From Coprinus comatus (lineage: Eukaryota > Basidiomycota > Agaricomycetes > Agaricales > Agaricaceae): a DNA stretch of 64,000 nucleotides. A model generated the notes under the pieces. It had not been told where the DNA came from and ran no database searches. It saw only the letters and a program-made list of their open reading frames with translations. A program made the position numbers and the translations under genes. This document shows, piece by piece, positions 12,451-25,040 of this stretch. The number at the start of each line of letters is the position of its first letter. Positions within the stretch are counted from its first letter, which is position 1. The stretch covers positions 496,001 to 560,000 of the forward strand of contig JAWPGT010000001.1 of assembly GCA_034638255.1 (NCBI GenBank), given 5' to 3'.

Positions 12451-14511
12451 CTAGTGCTTGAAAGATAATGTAAAAGCTTTCCAAGCAGGTACTACTCTCC
12501 CTTTTTGTTCGATTTCAACCCAACCTTGGTGCTTCTCATCAATAGATCCCATACTATCCACTTCTCCAAAGGCCTTTTCCCAACCAAGCCCTACAGCCAT
12601 CATTTTACATATAGTTGAGCTGTACAAGGGTCGAATGAGCAAGTTTATAAGCAAATAACAGGAATAGAGTTGACCCAAATAACGTACCTGATAGTACATA
12701 CACCTGCAATAGGTTCCAGGTCATCTTTCATTGCCCACATACCACTGAGTAATGCAAAATCCACAATCATTCCTCTAGTTAGACGATATCTTTCTTCTGC
12801 TTCGAACCCATTAAACTTCTGTTGTTCATATTCCTCCGAGCTCGCCAATTCTTTTAGACCAAGATTTTGGCTTTTCCTAAGCGAGAAATATAAACCGTCG
12901 CCATTGCCTTCATACGCCTTCTGGAATTCATCTTCAGCCCCTGGTGAGTCCGAGGCAAAGTAGACGAATGATTCTTCGGCAGATTTATTTGTGCCAAGCC
13001 GATTATATGTAGATATCACAGAAATGGTAAATTCTGCGATTGGTGCATATGTCGAATGGAATGTCAATCCCGATGATTTACAATCTCCTCGTCTGACATG
13101 AACACTGATATATTGTTGATTGTTTTGCGGATTATTATTATTGTTATTATTTGTTGAAATACGCTCTTGGAGTTCTTGACGTGCAGAATGAATGAGGGAA
13201 GAGACTTCTTTATTGGGTATAATTGTTGAGGTAAAACTGGTGTGTGCGGCATCGTAGATAGGGCGTAGACGGTCTAGGTTATGCGAGTAACTAGTTGGAT
13301 TATAACATTTAGTTCTGGCGTAAACAGCTAAGTATATGCTTACGGGTCTTCGTAATGATCTAAGAATGAGTGCCCAAAGTGAAATTTGGCTGTATGAGCA
13401 GTGATAACCTGTGAGCCAATAGGTTAGGTTTAGTCCTAAGGTCAGGTATTCATGAATGAGTCACCCAGTGCCTAACATTTATTTGTCATTTCAATACAAC
13501 GAGTTGGACTAAAAAAAGAAGTATTTACCTGGTAGTACGAGGACAAGCGACGAGATCTACGAGAAGTCAATCAATGCATGAATACGCAACAGACAGAATC
13601 TGACCGGTTGGAAGAGGCGGAAGACAGCCTGGCTCTGGCCCAGGCTCCAGAGAACCTATACTCTCAAAATGATCAGACCACCTAAGAATATAGTGAATTT
13701 CTGTAAACGTGAGATATTGGATGGGCTTACTTTCCACGGTTCCAGTAGGTGTCATCGATGAAGAATGTACTATTTCTCTAATACTCCAGTCACTATGAGG
13801 GGATAGGCATTTAAGATACGAATACACAAACCTCGCGAGCGAGAGCAGCAGCTTGTGAAATCAATGCAAGGTCTGCAAGTAGACCGACGTCTCCATCTAA
13901 CAGATACGTAATGGTCTTGGAGCATGTTCTCGTTCTTCCCTCCTCTCCGCCTACACTAATACCTGCTCCTGTCCCGCACCTTCGGATTGTTCGTGGGATA
14001 TATGGGATGGGTCCCAGTAGTCTCCATGTGACATGAATCCCTTGTTCATTTCTTTGCATTGGGCAACATATTCGGATGGAAGTGGGTGTATTTGAGGAGG
14101 AGGTGGTAGTGGTGGTAGTGGATCAGATGATGTGTGCACTACTTCTGAAGCTGCTGCTTGTGTGGGTATAGGTGCCTTAATGCCAACATATTCCTGCAGT
14201 TTTTCAGGATCTTTGTAAGAGAGTACAACGAGGCCGAACAAGAAACAAGCAAGCAGTGCCCCAAGAATGAGTGGGACGTCTATTGCCTTTGTAGAATGTA
14301 CTTTGTGGGATTTAAGTTTTGACCTGTTTGACTGATCATTACCGGCATGGTCAGATGAGAGCAGAGGAACACTTTGGTCAGAGGTATCGAGGTATGCCTC
14401 CTCGTACTGGGAATGATGTCGACGAGGTGTTCTGGGTGTTAGCACTCGTTCCTCGAGGTCTGTCGTATAAACGGCCGAGGAAGTGCTGTTAAGGGACATT
14501 GGCTTAGGCAT
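12451..14511 (-). CDS. Type II membrane protein, O-fucosyltransferase-like glycosyltransferase
   Basis: Likely a Golgi glycosyltransferase. The N-terminus (MPKPMSLNSTSS) is followed by about 75 polar residues and one membrane segment (VPLILGALLACFLFGLVVLSY), then a Pro-rich stem. The lumenal part has 'NSTFFIDDTYWNRGKWSDHF' followed by a Cys/Pro-rich stretch, and later 'YISVHVRRGD', the nucleotide-sugar-binding motif shared by GDP-fucose transferases (POFUT/FUT8-like). Further on, 'FVYFASDSPGAEDEF' and 'RGMIVDFALLSGMWAM' resemble the last conserved blocks. Short introns are needed to join these pieces. The exact donor and acceptor sugars are unknown; annotations in related fungi are usually only 'fucosyltransferase-like'. 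Confidence 0.7.
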
Positions 14512-14722
14512 TGTGTATCCTTAGCAAATGGTGGTGGTAGACAGCGAAGAACGGCAGAGGATGGCATCGGGGAGACAGTTGTTGAGATCACCGTAACAAT
14601 AGGTAACAATCTCAACAGTTGATCAAATCACAGGCACTGGTTGCTAATAATATCACTGGGATTTAGAATAGTAACACAAGGTAGGTAACAGAGTCTGCTA
14701 AGTAACAAAGTACGAAAAATGG

Positions 14723-15682
14723 CTAAGTGGCTGTAGGAGATCCCCTTGGGGTGTTATCCGTGGATGAAGCCATGGCGGTAGAGTTGTTGGTTGAAGTAGC
14801 ATTTGCGGACATTGGATAATTCACAGGAAGGGATGGTGAGTTGGTGGGCGTTGGCTGAATACGCCAGGCAGTCGAGGGAGACATCGAAGAGCCATTGTAT
14901 GATTCCGTTCCGGAGGAATTGATCGTGGAATTGGTAGAGGCAGCTGTGGTATTGTTGTGGGGTCCCAAGTTGATAGCTGACACCCTGCTGGCCGAGCTGG
15001 AATCGGTTGAGTTGGGCAGGTGGGTATTGGACGAGGCTGATGCACTAGAGGAGTTGGATGCGGGAGTGGTCGAGGTAGACGAAGAACCTCCGAGAATTGG
15101 AATCGGAAGGGCGTTGACAAGAGGTATAGAATTGATCAGAGGAGAAAGAGGAACGGGGAGGGGAAGGGAGTTGATCAAAGGTGCAAGAGGGGGGATGGGA
15201 AGAGGGGGGATAATGTTGTTAACGGCAGGTAAAGGCAACGGCAATCCTCCCAAAATGTTGGTGAGCTGATCAAGTTCAGACGCTGCTTTTTGCGCATCCG
15301 TACGGTTATCCTCAGCACGTTTCTTCTCGTTGTCCGAACACAAGAGAGACGTTACTGTAGCCAGATTGAGGGGCAGAACGTGGGTTATTGTAGTAACCAG
15401 ACTACAAGGCAAGGTGTCCAACAAGCCTATATTCAATGTAGGTAACGAATCCATAAACAAGTAAATATCTGCGAACAGACCTCTTGCAGCGACTGATTTT
15501 TGACCGTTATCAGGCTCAGAGTATGCAACTGTATTTTGACCACAGGATACATCATCTTGGCTAGCAGAAGAGTACATGTCACCCTCCTGATGGCTGTCTG
15601 TTGCAGGCGTCACCAGGGCGGAGGAAGAAGAAGAAACAGCAAGGGTCGCCAGCAAGATGGAAGAGCTGGAGGGGATTTTCAT
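14723..15682 (-). CDS. Secreted Leu/Pro-repeat, Ser/Thr-rich protein of unknown function
   Basis: Not recognised. From ATG 15680-15682 the protein is 319 residues. It begins with a signal-peptide-like stretch (MKIPSSSSILLATLAVSSSS), then a region with two Cys, then about 70 residues of Leu/Pro/Ile/Asn repeats (GGLPLPLPAV, IPPLPIPPLAPLINSLPLP, LSPLINSIPLV), then about 130 residues very rich in Ser, Thr and Asn with many N-x-S/T sites. This layout fits a cell-wall or surface protein. No GPI signal is obvious at the end (PRGSPTAT). The frame stays open upstream to about 15970. An alternative model starts at 16067 (MPNNLLPLIFVVAVLL, a membrane anchor) with a 57-nt intron ending in 'ctgcag'. That would extend the gene and shrink the gap to the next one. 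Confidence 0.6.
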   Translation of the reverse strand: MKIPSSSSILLATLAVSSSSSALVTPATDSHQEGDMYSSASQDDVSCGQNTVAYSEPDNGQKSVAARGLFADIYLFMDSLPTLNIGLLDTLPCSLVTTITHVLPLNLATVTSLLCSDNEKKRAEDNRTDAQKAASELDQLTNILGGLPLPLPAVNNIIPPLPIPPLAPLINSLPLPVPLSPLINSIPLVNALPIPILGGSSSTSTTPASNSSSASASSNTHLPNSTDSSSASRVSAINLGPHNNTTAASTNSTINSSGTESYNGSSMSPSTAWRIQPTPTNSPSLPVNYPMSANATSTNNSTAMASSTDNTPRGSPTAT

Positions 15683-16249
15683 TACGATGTGGTATGCTGC
15701 AGCTGGGATATGGGATAGCTGAAGAGGTGAGATGCCCAAGCGAATTTTATGGAGCATTAGGAGACTATTGCAACTGAGCCTAATGACGCATTGTATTTCG
15801 TCTTGGACTGATGATTCATCCCGATCGTCCTGTAAGTTCCATTTCGAACAGCTGGTCGTCGGTGTGTGACCGTCGTAAACGAGAATACGCGGGTGATCGA
15901 CCTGAAATACCACGAAGGATGGATTCACCCAGGCATGAGGAAAGTAGACACCAGAATAAAGCTGCAGCACTGCAAGGTGGCGAGTCAGATATTATTGTGG
16001 ACGAGCGAAAGAGTACGTACAAGAGCACTGCGACGACAAATATGAGGGGCAGCAAGTTGTTTGGCATGTGGACACACGTGGGTGGGAGATGCTGGGATTA
16101 AATCTGGGTGTTAATCTGGGAAAGTAAATATATAATCGGACCAGAAGAACGGTAACATCCGGATTTGGAAATCAGATTACCTGTCTCCCACTCTTTCGGG
16201 TCTTCTTACTGCTCATCCTCATCGCCTTTCTCTTCTGTATACCCTTCCA
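15683..16249. other. Intergenic or upstream exon region
   Basis: No firm gene. On the minus strand it may hold a first exon beginning at 16067 with a hydrophobic anchor, as noted for the neighbouring secreted protein. The rest is the divergent promoter region of that gene and the CDF transporter. Confidence 0.4.
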
Positions 16250-18164
16250 ATGCCTGTCTTGTGCAGTGCCACCCCAACCCCGACCTCGACATCATCCACA
16301 GTCACCGAGGTTCGTCCCGCCCCCTTCTCTCGTCCCACTCTCTTCACAGATCAACCAGGCGCCCAACACAACGGTAACCGATCAACCCATATACCTGGGC
16401 TCCGATGTTGAATCCGTCTCCGTCGACGTGGTGCAACCCGACCCTTTTCAACTTCGGGATGGAATTGTTAGCCAAGAACATCTCGCCCAGCTTCGCAACA
16501 GACGGAAAGGGAAACGCGTTGCTAAATACCAAAGCAGGCAGAATGATGTCAGTATAGCCTTTTCCTACGTTAATACATCCTAATGAGTCTATAGCTTATT
16601 AACTATGTTCTGAAACCCATGGAAGAACATACCGAAGAAGCTCAATCTCAGGAAGAAGCTGCACGGCTACCCGTACGCCATATTTGTCATATCTTTGATC
16701 TTTTCCCTCACCTGTGAATATGTACAAAGGTAAAAATCGCAGTATGGGGAAGCATGTTGGCCAACTTCGCTCTTTGTGCACTTCAGGGTCAGTCATCTGT
16801 TCATTCAGGAGATACATGCTATAATTATAATTATGATTTTCTTGCATAGTCTATGCTGCAATATCATCCCTCTCACTCTCCCTGATAGCTACTGGCCTGG
16901 ATTCTGTATTTGACATAGGAAGCAACATTGTATTGTTCTGGTTACACAAGAAGGCACGGAGACTTGATGCCAACAAATGGCCGGTAGGCGGTTCGCGTGT
17001 TGAAAGCATTGGAAATATCGTCTATGGTAAATACTCATTCTCATGCTTATTCTGCATCTAATTTGTCATCAGGTTCTTTGTGAGTTTCCACAACTAGTGA
17101 AATGATTCATCGCTCAATCGCTGGTGTTCCATATAGAATGGCTTCTGTCAGCTTGGTTGTTATTGTGGAATCAGCAAGGAGTATGGTAGCCAAAGAAGGC
17201 GATGAATTACAAGGCTTCGATTTACCTGCTATCGTCGCGGTTGCTGCCGCCCTAGGTAATCCACATCCCTTGTGTATACTTAATTCACTTCTCACCTGAC
17301 CACTCAGTCGTGAAACTCATTCTGTTTGTGTACTGCTATTCGATTCGCAAACATTCAAGTCAGGTACAAGTGTTATGGGAAGACCACCGCAACGACCTTT
17401 GGATCAATACGTTTGGTGAGTACTATAACAATAAAAATAATATGTTTTTCTCTAAACCTCTGATCACTAATAGGTATTCTCATGTCCACTGGTGGTAGTA
17501 AACTGCGCTGGTGTTCGTCTCACATTTCTATATACAATATCATGCATTGATTAACTTTACTAGACCTTGATCCTATGGGTGGTATCATCGTACGTACATT
17601 GTTATTCTCGCGATGTGTTGAGCTCACTCTCTTCAGATTTCCGTAGGTATTATCGTCGCATGGTCGCGAACCATCTATGGCCAGTTTGAATTGCTAGCTG
17701 GAAAAGCTGCTCCACATGAATTTATACAACTCTTGACATATAAAGCTGCGACATTCAGTGGCGAAATAATACAGATTGACACCGTCCGAGCATATCATGT
17801 ACGCCCTTTCTCTTGTTATCAAATATATGAAACTAACCTATCTGTGGTCTGAACAGAGTGGACCCGTGAATATTATCTTCGTCATTTTAATTATACCCTT
17901 GACTAATTCACGGCGTAAACAGGACTACTATGTTGAAATCGACGTTGTTATGGATGCCAATACCCCACTGTGGAAGGCTCATGATCTGAGTCAACAATTA
18001 CAAGACAAAATAGAGGTTCTCCCAAATGTCGAACGTGCGTTTGTCCACGTAGATCATGAAACAACGCATTTGCCGGTACGTCTGTCTCTTCGCTAATGAC
18101 CTTAACCTTTGTCTCACGAATACCATTCTAGGAACACAGAAAACAAAAGTTGATCCTACTATAA
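16250..18164 (+). CDS. Cation diffusion facilitator (CDF) metal transporter, Mn-type
   Basis: Membrane antiporter moving divalent metal ions out of the cytosol, probably into an organelle. The start at ATG 16250 (MPVLCSATPTPTSTS) uses a 40-nt intron 16310-16349 to reach INQAPNTTVTDQPIYLG. After a polar N-terminus come the helices: KIAVWGSMLANFALCALQVY, SLSLIATGLDSVFDIGSNIV (family metal-site helix with Asp residues), KWPVGGSRVESIG, then 'VLWEDHRNDLWIN', the second metal site. The DHRND form is usual in manganese-type fungal members. A cytosolic domain follows (VRAYH...YYVEIDVVMDANTPL...HDLSQQLQDKIEVLPNVERAFVHVDHE) with the expected CDF C-terminal fold. The last exon adds EHRKQKLILL. Many introns of 50-60 nt. 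Confidence 0.88.
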
Positions 18165-19194
18165 TGATCCATAAACGGATTGTACCAACGTTATAGTATA
18201 AAAATTTGCATATCTGTACTACATTAGTAAGTTGCACGTAAAATAGAAATTGGACATGAATTTCTGTAATGGACTTGTAAACTGCCTCATGTAAGAGTTT
18301 TCTGTTGGTAACGAAGATCGCAAACGGTCGTTTGAGCATTATCTCCTAAAACTAGTGCATAGCGTGCCACTATTAGTGTCCCAGATTTTCTACGGCCGGG
18401 TATATAAATCCGTGGATACGGTGGCTTGTTTAATTCAAGTCGTACCTCTAGGTGAGATTATAAAAATGTAACGTTGGATCAAAGTTTTGCAATCCACGGA
18501 AATAATGCAAGAATGAAAACAAGGGGAATCAGTGAGTCGGGCTGGTTTTAACGATGTAGTCACAACTTCCACCAAGGGTTCTATTTATATTTTACTACGT
18601 ATTTTTGCCTCCAGGCATGATATGAGCGCTTGAAGCTTAAACTTTGGTTGTGGTGTAAGGAAATGACTGCGTATTAAGACCGGGAGGTTAGGATCGTCGA
18701 AACTGACTATTCTATGTAATAGCTGGTTCAGCAGGTGGACACCACTACAGCACACGGTTGCAGTGTGCTACTACACTCAACTTGTTATTGAAGGGTGGCT
18801 TGGAAGATGGTACACAAGCCTAAGACACGAGAAATGCTTTCTGTCTGCTTCTCACAAAGCTGTTAGTAGGGTAAGGAGTTCTAGAAGGCCAAAGGTAAAG
18901 GAAACTATGGTTCTCCTGCTGTAATGTTTCAGAAGCGATAGTCTTGCTTGAGTGAGACTGGTATTACTATAAACGGAAACTGTGACCTGGGGTGATTAGG
19001 AGCCTCTGGAGCTGAAGTCTTGAGCTGGATTGATTAAGTCAACCACTCTCCTCCACGCCAGCCACATAACTCTCGCGTTATATCCCCAATATATCTGGAA
19101 TAAGGCAACCATAGAATCATACGCTCTGCCCATCGATCCCTTGGTGCACGTCTCCCGACCTAGTACGATTTGAGCTTCAACCATACGTCAGGAA
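18165..19194. other. 1.03-kb stretch with no recognised gene
   Basis: This is the longest gene-free stretch here and stands out in a compact region. No open frame above about 62 codons, no tRNA-like box B (GGTTCGAATCC), and no long direct or inverted repeats seen by eye. It contains a 'tatataaat' near 18400 and would include the promoter of the downstream kinase. A non-coding RNA or decayed element cannot be excluded. Confidence 0.5.
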
Positions 19195-21371
19195 ATGGTA
19201 CCTCTTTCTTCATCGGCTACTGGGATGATCGCCTAACGCTGCGTCGTTGATGATAGGATACACGAACACAGGATCCAGAGGATCTATATGTTAAACAGGA
19301 CAGAATCGGTGCGTCATTTACCGCTATGGCTATACAATACTTAAGTAGCCCTTGATCAATACAGGAAAGGGCTCTTTCGGGGAGTTTACAAAGGGTAAGT
19401 CCGTTACCTATTGATCATTGGTATTCAGCAGTTAATATCATCTGCTATGAATAGGTTTGACAAACGAACGCAGAAGACGGTTGCAATCAAAATCATTGAC
19501 CTGGAGAGTGCGGAAGATGAGATTGAGGACATTCAACAAGAAATCCAAATCCTCTCACAACTAGATTCACCCCATGTTACCAAGTTCGTCGTTCAGTGAC
19601 TTGAGCTTCCCTTGAACTAATGAATACTCTTCAGATACCATGGATCATTCCTCAAGGGATCTCACTTATGGATTGTTATGGAGTAGGTCTTATCATGTTG
19701 GTTTATGACCATATAACTGACTTTCTGCGATAGGTATTGTTCTGGCGGGTCGTGCTCTGATCTGGTACTGATGTCACTACTGTTATCCATTGTACCGATA
19801 CTAACGGGCTCAATAACCAGATGAAGCCAGGGGTCTTTCGTGAAGAATACATTGCTATTATTGTTAGAGAGCTGCTTCGGGGATTGGAGTATCTGCACAC
19901 GGAAGGAAAGTTGCATCGGGATATCAAAGGTACGTATTGCTTTAACTCATGAATATACATTTGATTTCATGTCACACCAGCGGCGAATATTCTATTATCT
20001 GCCGGAGGTGAAGTTAAACTCGCAGATTTCGGTGTCTCGGGTCAATTATCCGGTACTCTATCTGCTAAAAAGAATACATTCGTAGGGACACCGTACTGGA
20101 TGTCACCGGAAGTAATCAAGCAAAGCGGGTATGACCACAAGGCTGACATCTGGAGTTTGGGCATCACAGCGATAGAACTCGCCAAGGGTGAACCCCCGTA
20201 TGCAGAGCTTCATCCAATGAAGGTATGTGAAATTATCGCATTGGGACGAATTATGATTAAACTGAAACTGCCATTCTAGGTTCTGTTCTTGATTCCTAAA
20301 AATACTCCACCCACTTTGGAAGGGAACTTCTCAAAATCTTTTCGAGATTTTGTGGCATGTTGTCTACAGAGAGATCCCCGTGACGTATGTTCAGCAAACC
20401 TCCTTATTTATATTGCTTAATGCCAACTTCAGAGACCTACCGCAAGGGAATTGCTTAAACACAAATTCGTTCGCATGGCCAAGAAAAGTAGTTATTTAAC
20501 AGAACTGATTGAACGTCATGAGAGATGGAGGGCTGAGGGAGGGGAAAGAGGAGAAGAAGAAGAACTTCATCCTGATATAGCCGATATGTAAGTTTTCTCA
20601 TATTCTCTTGATCAGTTAAATATTAAATTTCGTGTCAGCAATGGGAATGGTGAATTAGAGGACTTATGGGATTTCGGTACTGTTCGTCATGCAGGAAGAA
20701 CGATAGGTCGTAGCTCAATCAAGGTATCTGGACCTCCCCTCACCTGGGAGAATGATGATCTTCCCCGACGACGAGGATCAGATGAGTCCGAGGATTTCAC
20801 TCGCATGAGCCGAGGTCCTAGCTCCTTCTCAAATTCCTCGTTTACAACAGCCAAAGGCGACCTTCCGCCCTTACCACCTTCTGCTCCTGCAACTCCATCC
20901 AAGTCAAGGTTCGAACAAGGCACAGTGAGACATGCACCTCCACCCCCACCACAGCCGATTGTTACAGACTATGCCGTAGCCAAAGGAGGACAGCGAAAAG
21001 TGCAGAGGGAGCCCTCAGATGAATATGAGGATTATGATGATCAATATGTTGATACATATGGTCACAAGAGCGGACAAGTGCACCAAAAGCTGGCAGAAAT
21101 GCAACTCGAAGAGGAACCTGACACAGCTATGTTAGATTCTGTAATTCTCCCTGCGATTGCTTCAGTAAATGCATTTTTTATTATTCAATGTCTTCTGCGT
21201 GCTGACAATTCTTTTCAGCTGTTCCCAAGAGTTTCATCACAAGAAGCAAGAATCGCATTGAGTGCTCTACAAAGAGCATTTACCGAAGCAGAACGTATTA
21301 TCCCTGGAGTGACGTTGGAGCTAGTCAACGAAATTGTGGATTCCGTTGAACACGTTGAGGATGTTCCATAG
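19195..21371 (+). CDS. GCK-III (MST3/YSK/Don3-type) Ste20-family protein kinase
   Basis: Serine/threonine kinase of the germinal-centre group III, linked in fungi to septation, polarity and STRIPAK. Kinase subdomains in order: DRIGKGSFGE (Gly loop), [10 protein letters not shown] (Lys), [46 protein letters not shown] (HRD, catalytic Asp), [11 protein letters not shown] (DFG), [14 protein letters not shown] (SPE), and [21 protein letters not shown]. The C-terminal part is Ser/Pro/Asp-rich and ends in a helical block ('[35 protein letters not shown]'-like). Introns of about 50 nt restore each motif. The 5' end is unsure: I chose ATG 19195, followed at once by a GT-AG intron to 19257 ([18 protein letters not shown]); a different first exon upstream is possible. 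Confidence 0.9.
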
Positions 21372-21677
21372 TAGGCAAAATGAAACTAATGTCGTTTTAT
21401 CGACTAATCCCTTGAAGGTTTACTATTGCTCCACTCCTTTTCCTTGTCTCTCCAACTCCCTAGCTATAATCCATGTACTATTTCCAATATTCCTCCCATC
21501 ATCCCACACATTTCTTCAATTTGTTGCTGTCCATTTTTTCTTACATAGTAATCGCTACCCTCGCACAGTAGTATTCTATAGGGTGAACGATGTATTGATA
21601 ATATTATCTCTTCGTCAGTATCACGCGCATTTATGAGGTATATTACTAGAGAAAGTTGGGTAGATAAAATGATGCAA
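21372..21677. other. Convergent 3' ends, kinase and AP-3 delta
   Basis: 306 bp between two stop codons. Only 3' untranslated sequence is expected; nothing else seen. Confidence 0.6.
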
Positions 21678-24600
21678 TTAACTTTCATTAAACGCAGTCG
21701 GGTTCGCGGATTTTTTGGAAGATTTTTTCTTCTCAGAGGTTGGCTTTTTCTTTGACCGCACGACCTTGATTGGCTCTGGTGTACCTGTTCGCATATCATC
21801 CGGGGTCTCGTATGGGGGGAATGTCGAAAGATACGAAGGCTTGGGTAAACTGTTGTCTTGATTGGGTGTCCCTGTTCCTGAGCTTCTACTGGCTGGTGAC
21901 GCAATGGCATTTTCAGGCATTTCCCCAGCCCTCTCAACCACGAAATTTCCGGAAGTTGAAAATGTCTGTGTCGCGCGTAGAACTGATCGTTTGTGCGGCA
22001 TCTCTGTAGAAGTTTGATCAATACAAAGAAGTTTACGTCAATGGTGTCACATTTACCGGGTAGAAGTGGGGGCATGTTTTCCAATTTTACAACTGGAATA
22101 GACTCTTCTACAATTGGTTTCGGAGGCGGGTCATCAATAATATAATATGGATCGTCTTTGAGCTGTTCTCGTCTCTGTGCTTTCCGCTGCAGGTTTTATT
22201 ATGTGAGCAGCGAATCATCTGAACTGACAGTACTTACTCTCTCCCGCTCCTCCAGATCCTCTGTGCCATCGACGATAGGAGTTAATACATCGCCATCCTG
22301 TAGGAGTTCCGATATCGCTGACTTCTTCTTGGATGTAGTTTTCAATTTTTTATTATTGTTGTTATCTTTCTCCTTTCCTTTCTTCTTCTTCTTCTTGACT
22401 GATGTAAGCTCCTCTATCACCGGGTTTTCTTGTGGTGGAGGTACTATCCAGTTGTCCAGATCCAAGCCGTCAGGTATTGGGACACTATCTTGGGCGTTCT
22501 CGGCAACTGGGTTGAGTTCATACGAGGAGAAAAGAGGTTGAATAAGGTATAAGCTCTTTGGAAAGCTAATATCCAAGGAGCTTGATTCCAAAGGTGATAT
22601 TGAAATATGCATTGGGGAGGAGGATTTTGATCGGTAATTGTTGAGGTCGGTAGAAATGAAGTTGCAAAGTTGCAATATGTTTGCTGCCTGTAAAGGGGAT
22701 TGAGAAATACTTAGAACGACAGGAGTCAGTAACATACCCTTTCTTGTACTTCAATATGCGGACTAGTGACAAATTCTCTCATTCGCTCTGAGATGCTTTC
22801 AACCGCACTCTTTACAATCGATAAATCATCTTCATCCCACCTTTGGGCAAGCTCGGAAGCCCAGAATCCAAAGATCTTAATTGCAGCCTGGATGTACACG
22901 ACAATTGTATCTGGAGGCAAGTTTTGAGAACCAGGTTGAAGAAGATAAGGAAGTAGTCGCTCCGGCTCAGTGAGTTCTCTGAATATTATGAAAATCAAAT
23001 CCTTGCAGAATAGAATGGAGGACCTACTGGCAATACTCGCCACATATCCATGCAGCCGCCCACAAGATTTCAGAACAACTACCTTCTTCTCCGGCATTGT
23101 GAATCATTGATTCATCTACGAGGACACTATTCATGAGTTTGACTGCATACCGTCTTGCCGCTCGCACACGCCCTACCACGTCAACCAATTGATCACGTAT
23201 TTGAGCACCGATGTCTACATTGGCCACATGTGCAAGGTCAACCAGAACAGAAAGATACCATTCAAAGTTGGTGACATTTTCGTATGTTGACGTTGAGCAC
23301 ATGGAAATTATGTGCTGGGATAATGTGAGTCGGTACGAAGGGGATTGACTGGGAGATATAAGTTGATTTGATGAAATTGCAACCTGCGAACTTTGGGCAA
23401 GGGATTGAACGGCAGCGGAAAAGCTTGCAGTGTTTTCTGGAATCAGATGTGAAAGGAGTTGTTGTACCGTGGACTGAAGGTTGCTTCTATTCACCTGATA
23501 TATGATGAGTAGATGAACGTACGGTAGACAAGAAGCATACCATAGCTGTCACAAGGTCAAGTGCACGCATACGGATACTGATGTCTTGGTCATTGACGCT
23601 TGCAAGTATGGTGTCCTGATGCTCAGCGACGAGATGTGGATGACTTGGTACAATTTTGGCTAAGGCTAAAAGTGCAATATACTTCACTGATGTAAATTGT
23701 CAGGAGGTCTGCTCAGTATACTGAAAGCAACATACGATTCTGATCGGAATCTTGAATAAATGCGGCCAATTTTGAGACGCATAGTTCAGCTAAGGAGTCT
23801 CCCGATGGGCCTTGTAACATACCCCCGATGATACAGGTATGCACACATTCATACAACAAAGATATTGCGGGGGTTGTGGAGATCAATTCAGTGATCGGCG
23901 GCTGAAGTTTCTTGACAAGTCTCGGTTCATATGGTGACAATGAACCAAACTATCATGCTGTATGAGGCAAAGGATCTATGTCGCGGGGAAACTGCTCACC
24001 AACTTGATGATTTTAATGAGCATCCAGTTATTTGTAGAGGTGGTCAAGAGGTGGAATAGTTGGGGAGCTAATTTCAAGTAATCCTGGGGATGTTTTCGAG
24101 CTAGTTCGCACAAGACATTAATAGTCGCTGCCACAACACCTGATGATAGTTTATCGATCTGTCACTGTGTTACTATTAAACCACGCACTAGGATCTAGGT
24201 CGTCGAGTTTCTCCAGTAATCGAGGTCTAACGTGCGGGGTTGCCTCTGGATACTTTTCCATAACTTTGTAGACAGCAAGCACGGCACGTTTACGAATATG
24301 AGCACGGGAGTGGTTAAGCATTGCGAGAAGCTCTGGCGTCAGATCTCGAGCCAGGTCAGGAGTGATGATAGCTGAGAGTCCATTCAAGGTCACAGCAACA
24401 TCGGCGGGAGAGGAACTCAGGTCCTAGTATGGATCGGAATAGGTGTTGGTAGAAGTTAAACAATGATCTTACTGACCTTCTTAAGTAGATTGGTTGTGAG
24501 CATTAGGACATCAGTGTCCTCGTTGAAGGACTGTGCAGCAGCTAGATATCCGACGCTTTTGAGATGAACTTTGGGGGACGACATGACTTCAACAACGTGG

Positions 24601-24846
24601 AATGAGGCCCAACTCATATCGTATCCTAGCATGTCGAGCTGAGGAACACTCAATGATCAGGATGGTGACAGGAGATTATCACATACATACATATGTCAGT
24701 TTCAAGACCGCACCAGCTTTAAGTTCCATGTCATCACTCTTGATTTCCGTCCTGATCTCGTCGACGGCCTTTGCTATGAATTTTGACTCGTCTTTCTTGT
24801 TGGCACGCAGGCCGCGAATAAGGTCCTGGAGAGTGCGTTCCCACAT
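21678..24846 (-). CDS. APL5: AP-3 adaptor complex subunit delta
   Basis: Large subunit of the AP-3 coat that carries cargo from Golgi/endosome to the vacuole. It begins MWERTLQDLIRGLRANKKDE, the typical delta start, followed by an adaptin HEAT-repeat trunk: LDMLGYDMSWASFHVVEVMS, KRVGYLAA-type 'HLKSVGYLAAAQSF', LNGLSAIITPDLARDLTPEL, 'RKRAVLAVYKVMEKYP', 'DQNLKYIALLALAKIVPSHP' and 'DISIRMRALDLVTAMVNRSN'. After the trunk come a hinge (GLDLDNWIVPPPQ), a Lys-rich run (KKKKKKGKEK), the region RRKAQRREQLKDDPYYIIDD, which is characteristic of delta, and a disordered tail ending PTAFNES. About ten introns. No appendage domain is evident, as in many fungal delta subunits. It is divergent from the RhoGEF gene (194 bp). 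Confidence 0.92.
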
Positions 24847-25040
24847 CTGTGAAGAGTTGCAGGCCGAGCCTTAGTCGGGTAACGCGTAGATCGGGAGTCA
24901 CGTGACGGTTAAATCGTCATGGTGCAGTTTCATGGTCATGAAATCATTCGTTACATCACCGTCCAACTGATGTCACTACCTGTTTTCCTTTATAATGGAG
25001 CCAATTTCTTCCTCAATTTTACCTTGCTTGACAAACTTTA

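Noticed and set aside
15811..16101. 96-codon + strand frame
   Set aside because: No domain or signal; low-complexity charged translation, and it lies opposite a possible upstream exon.
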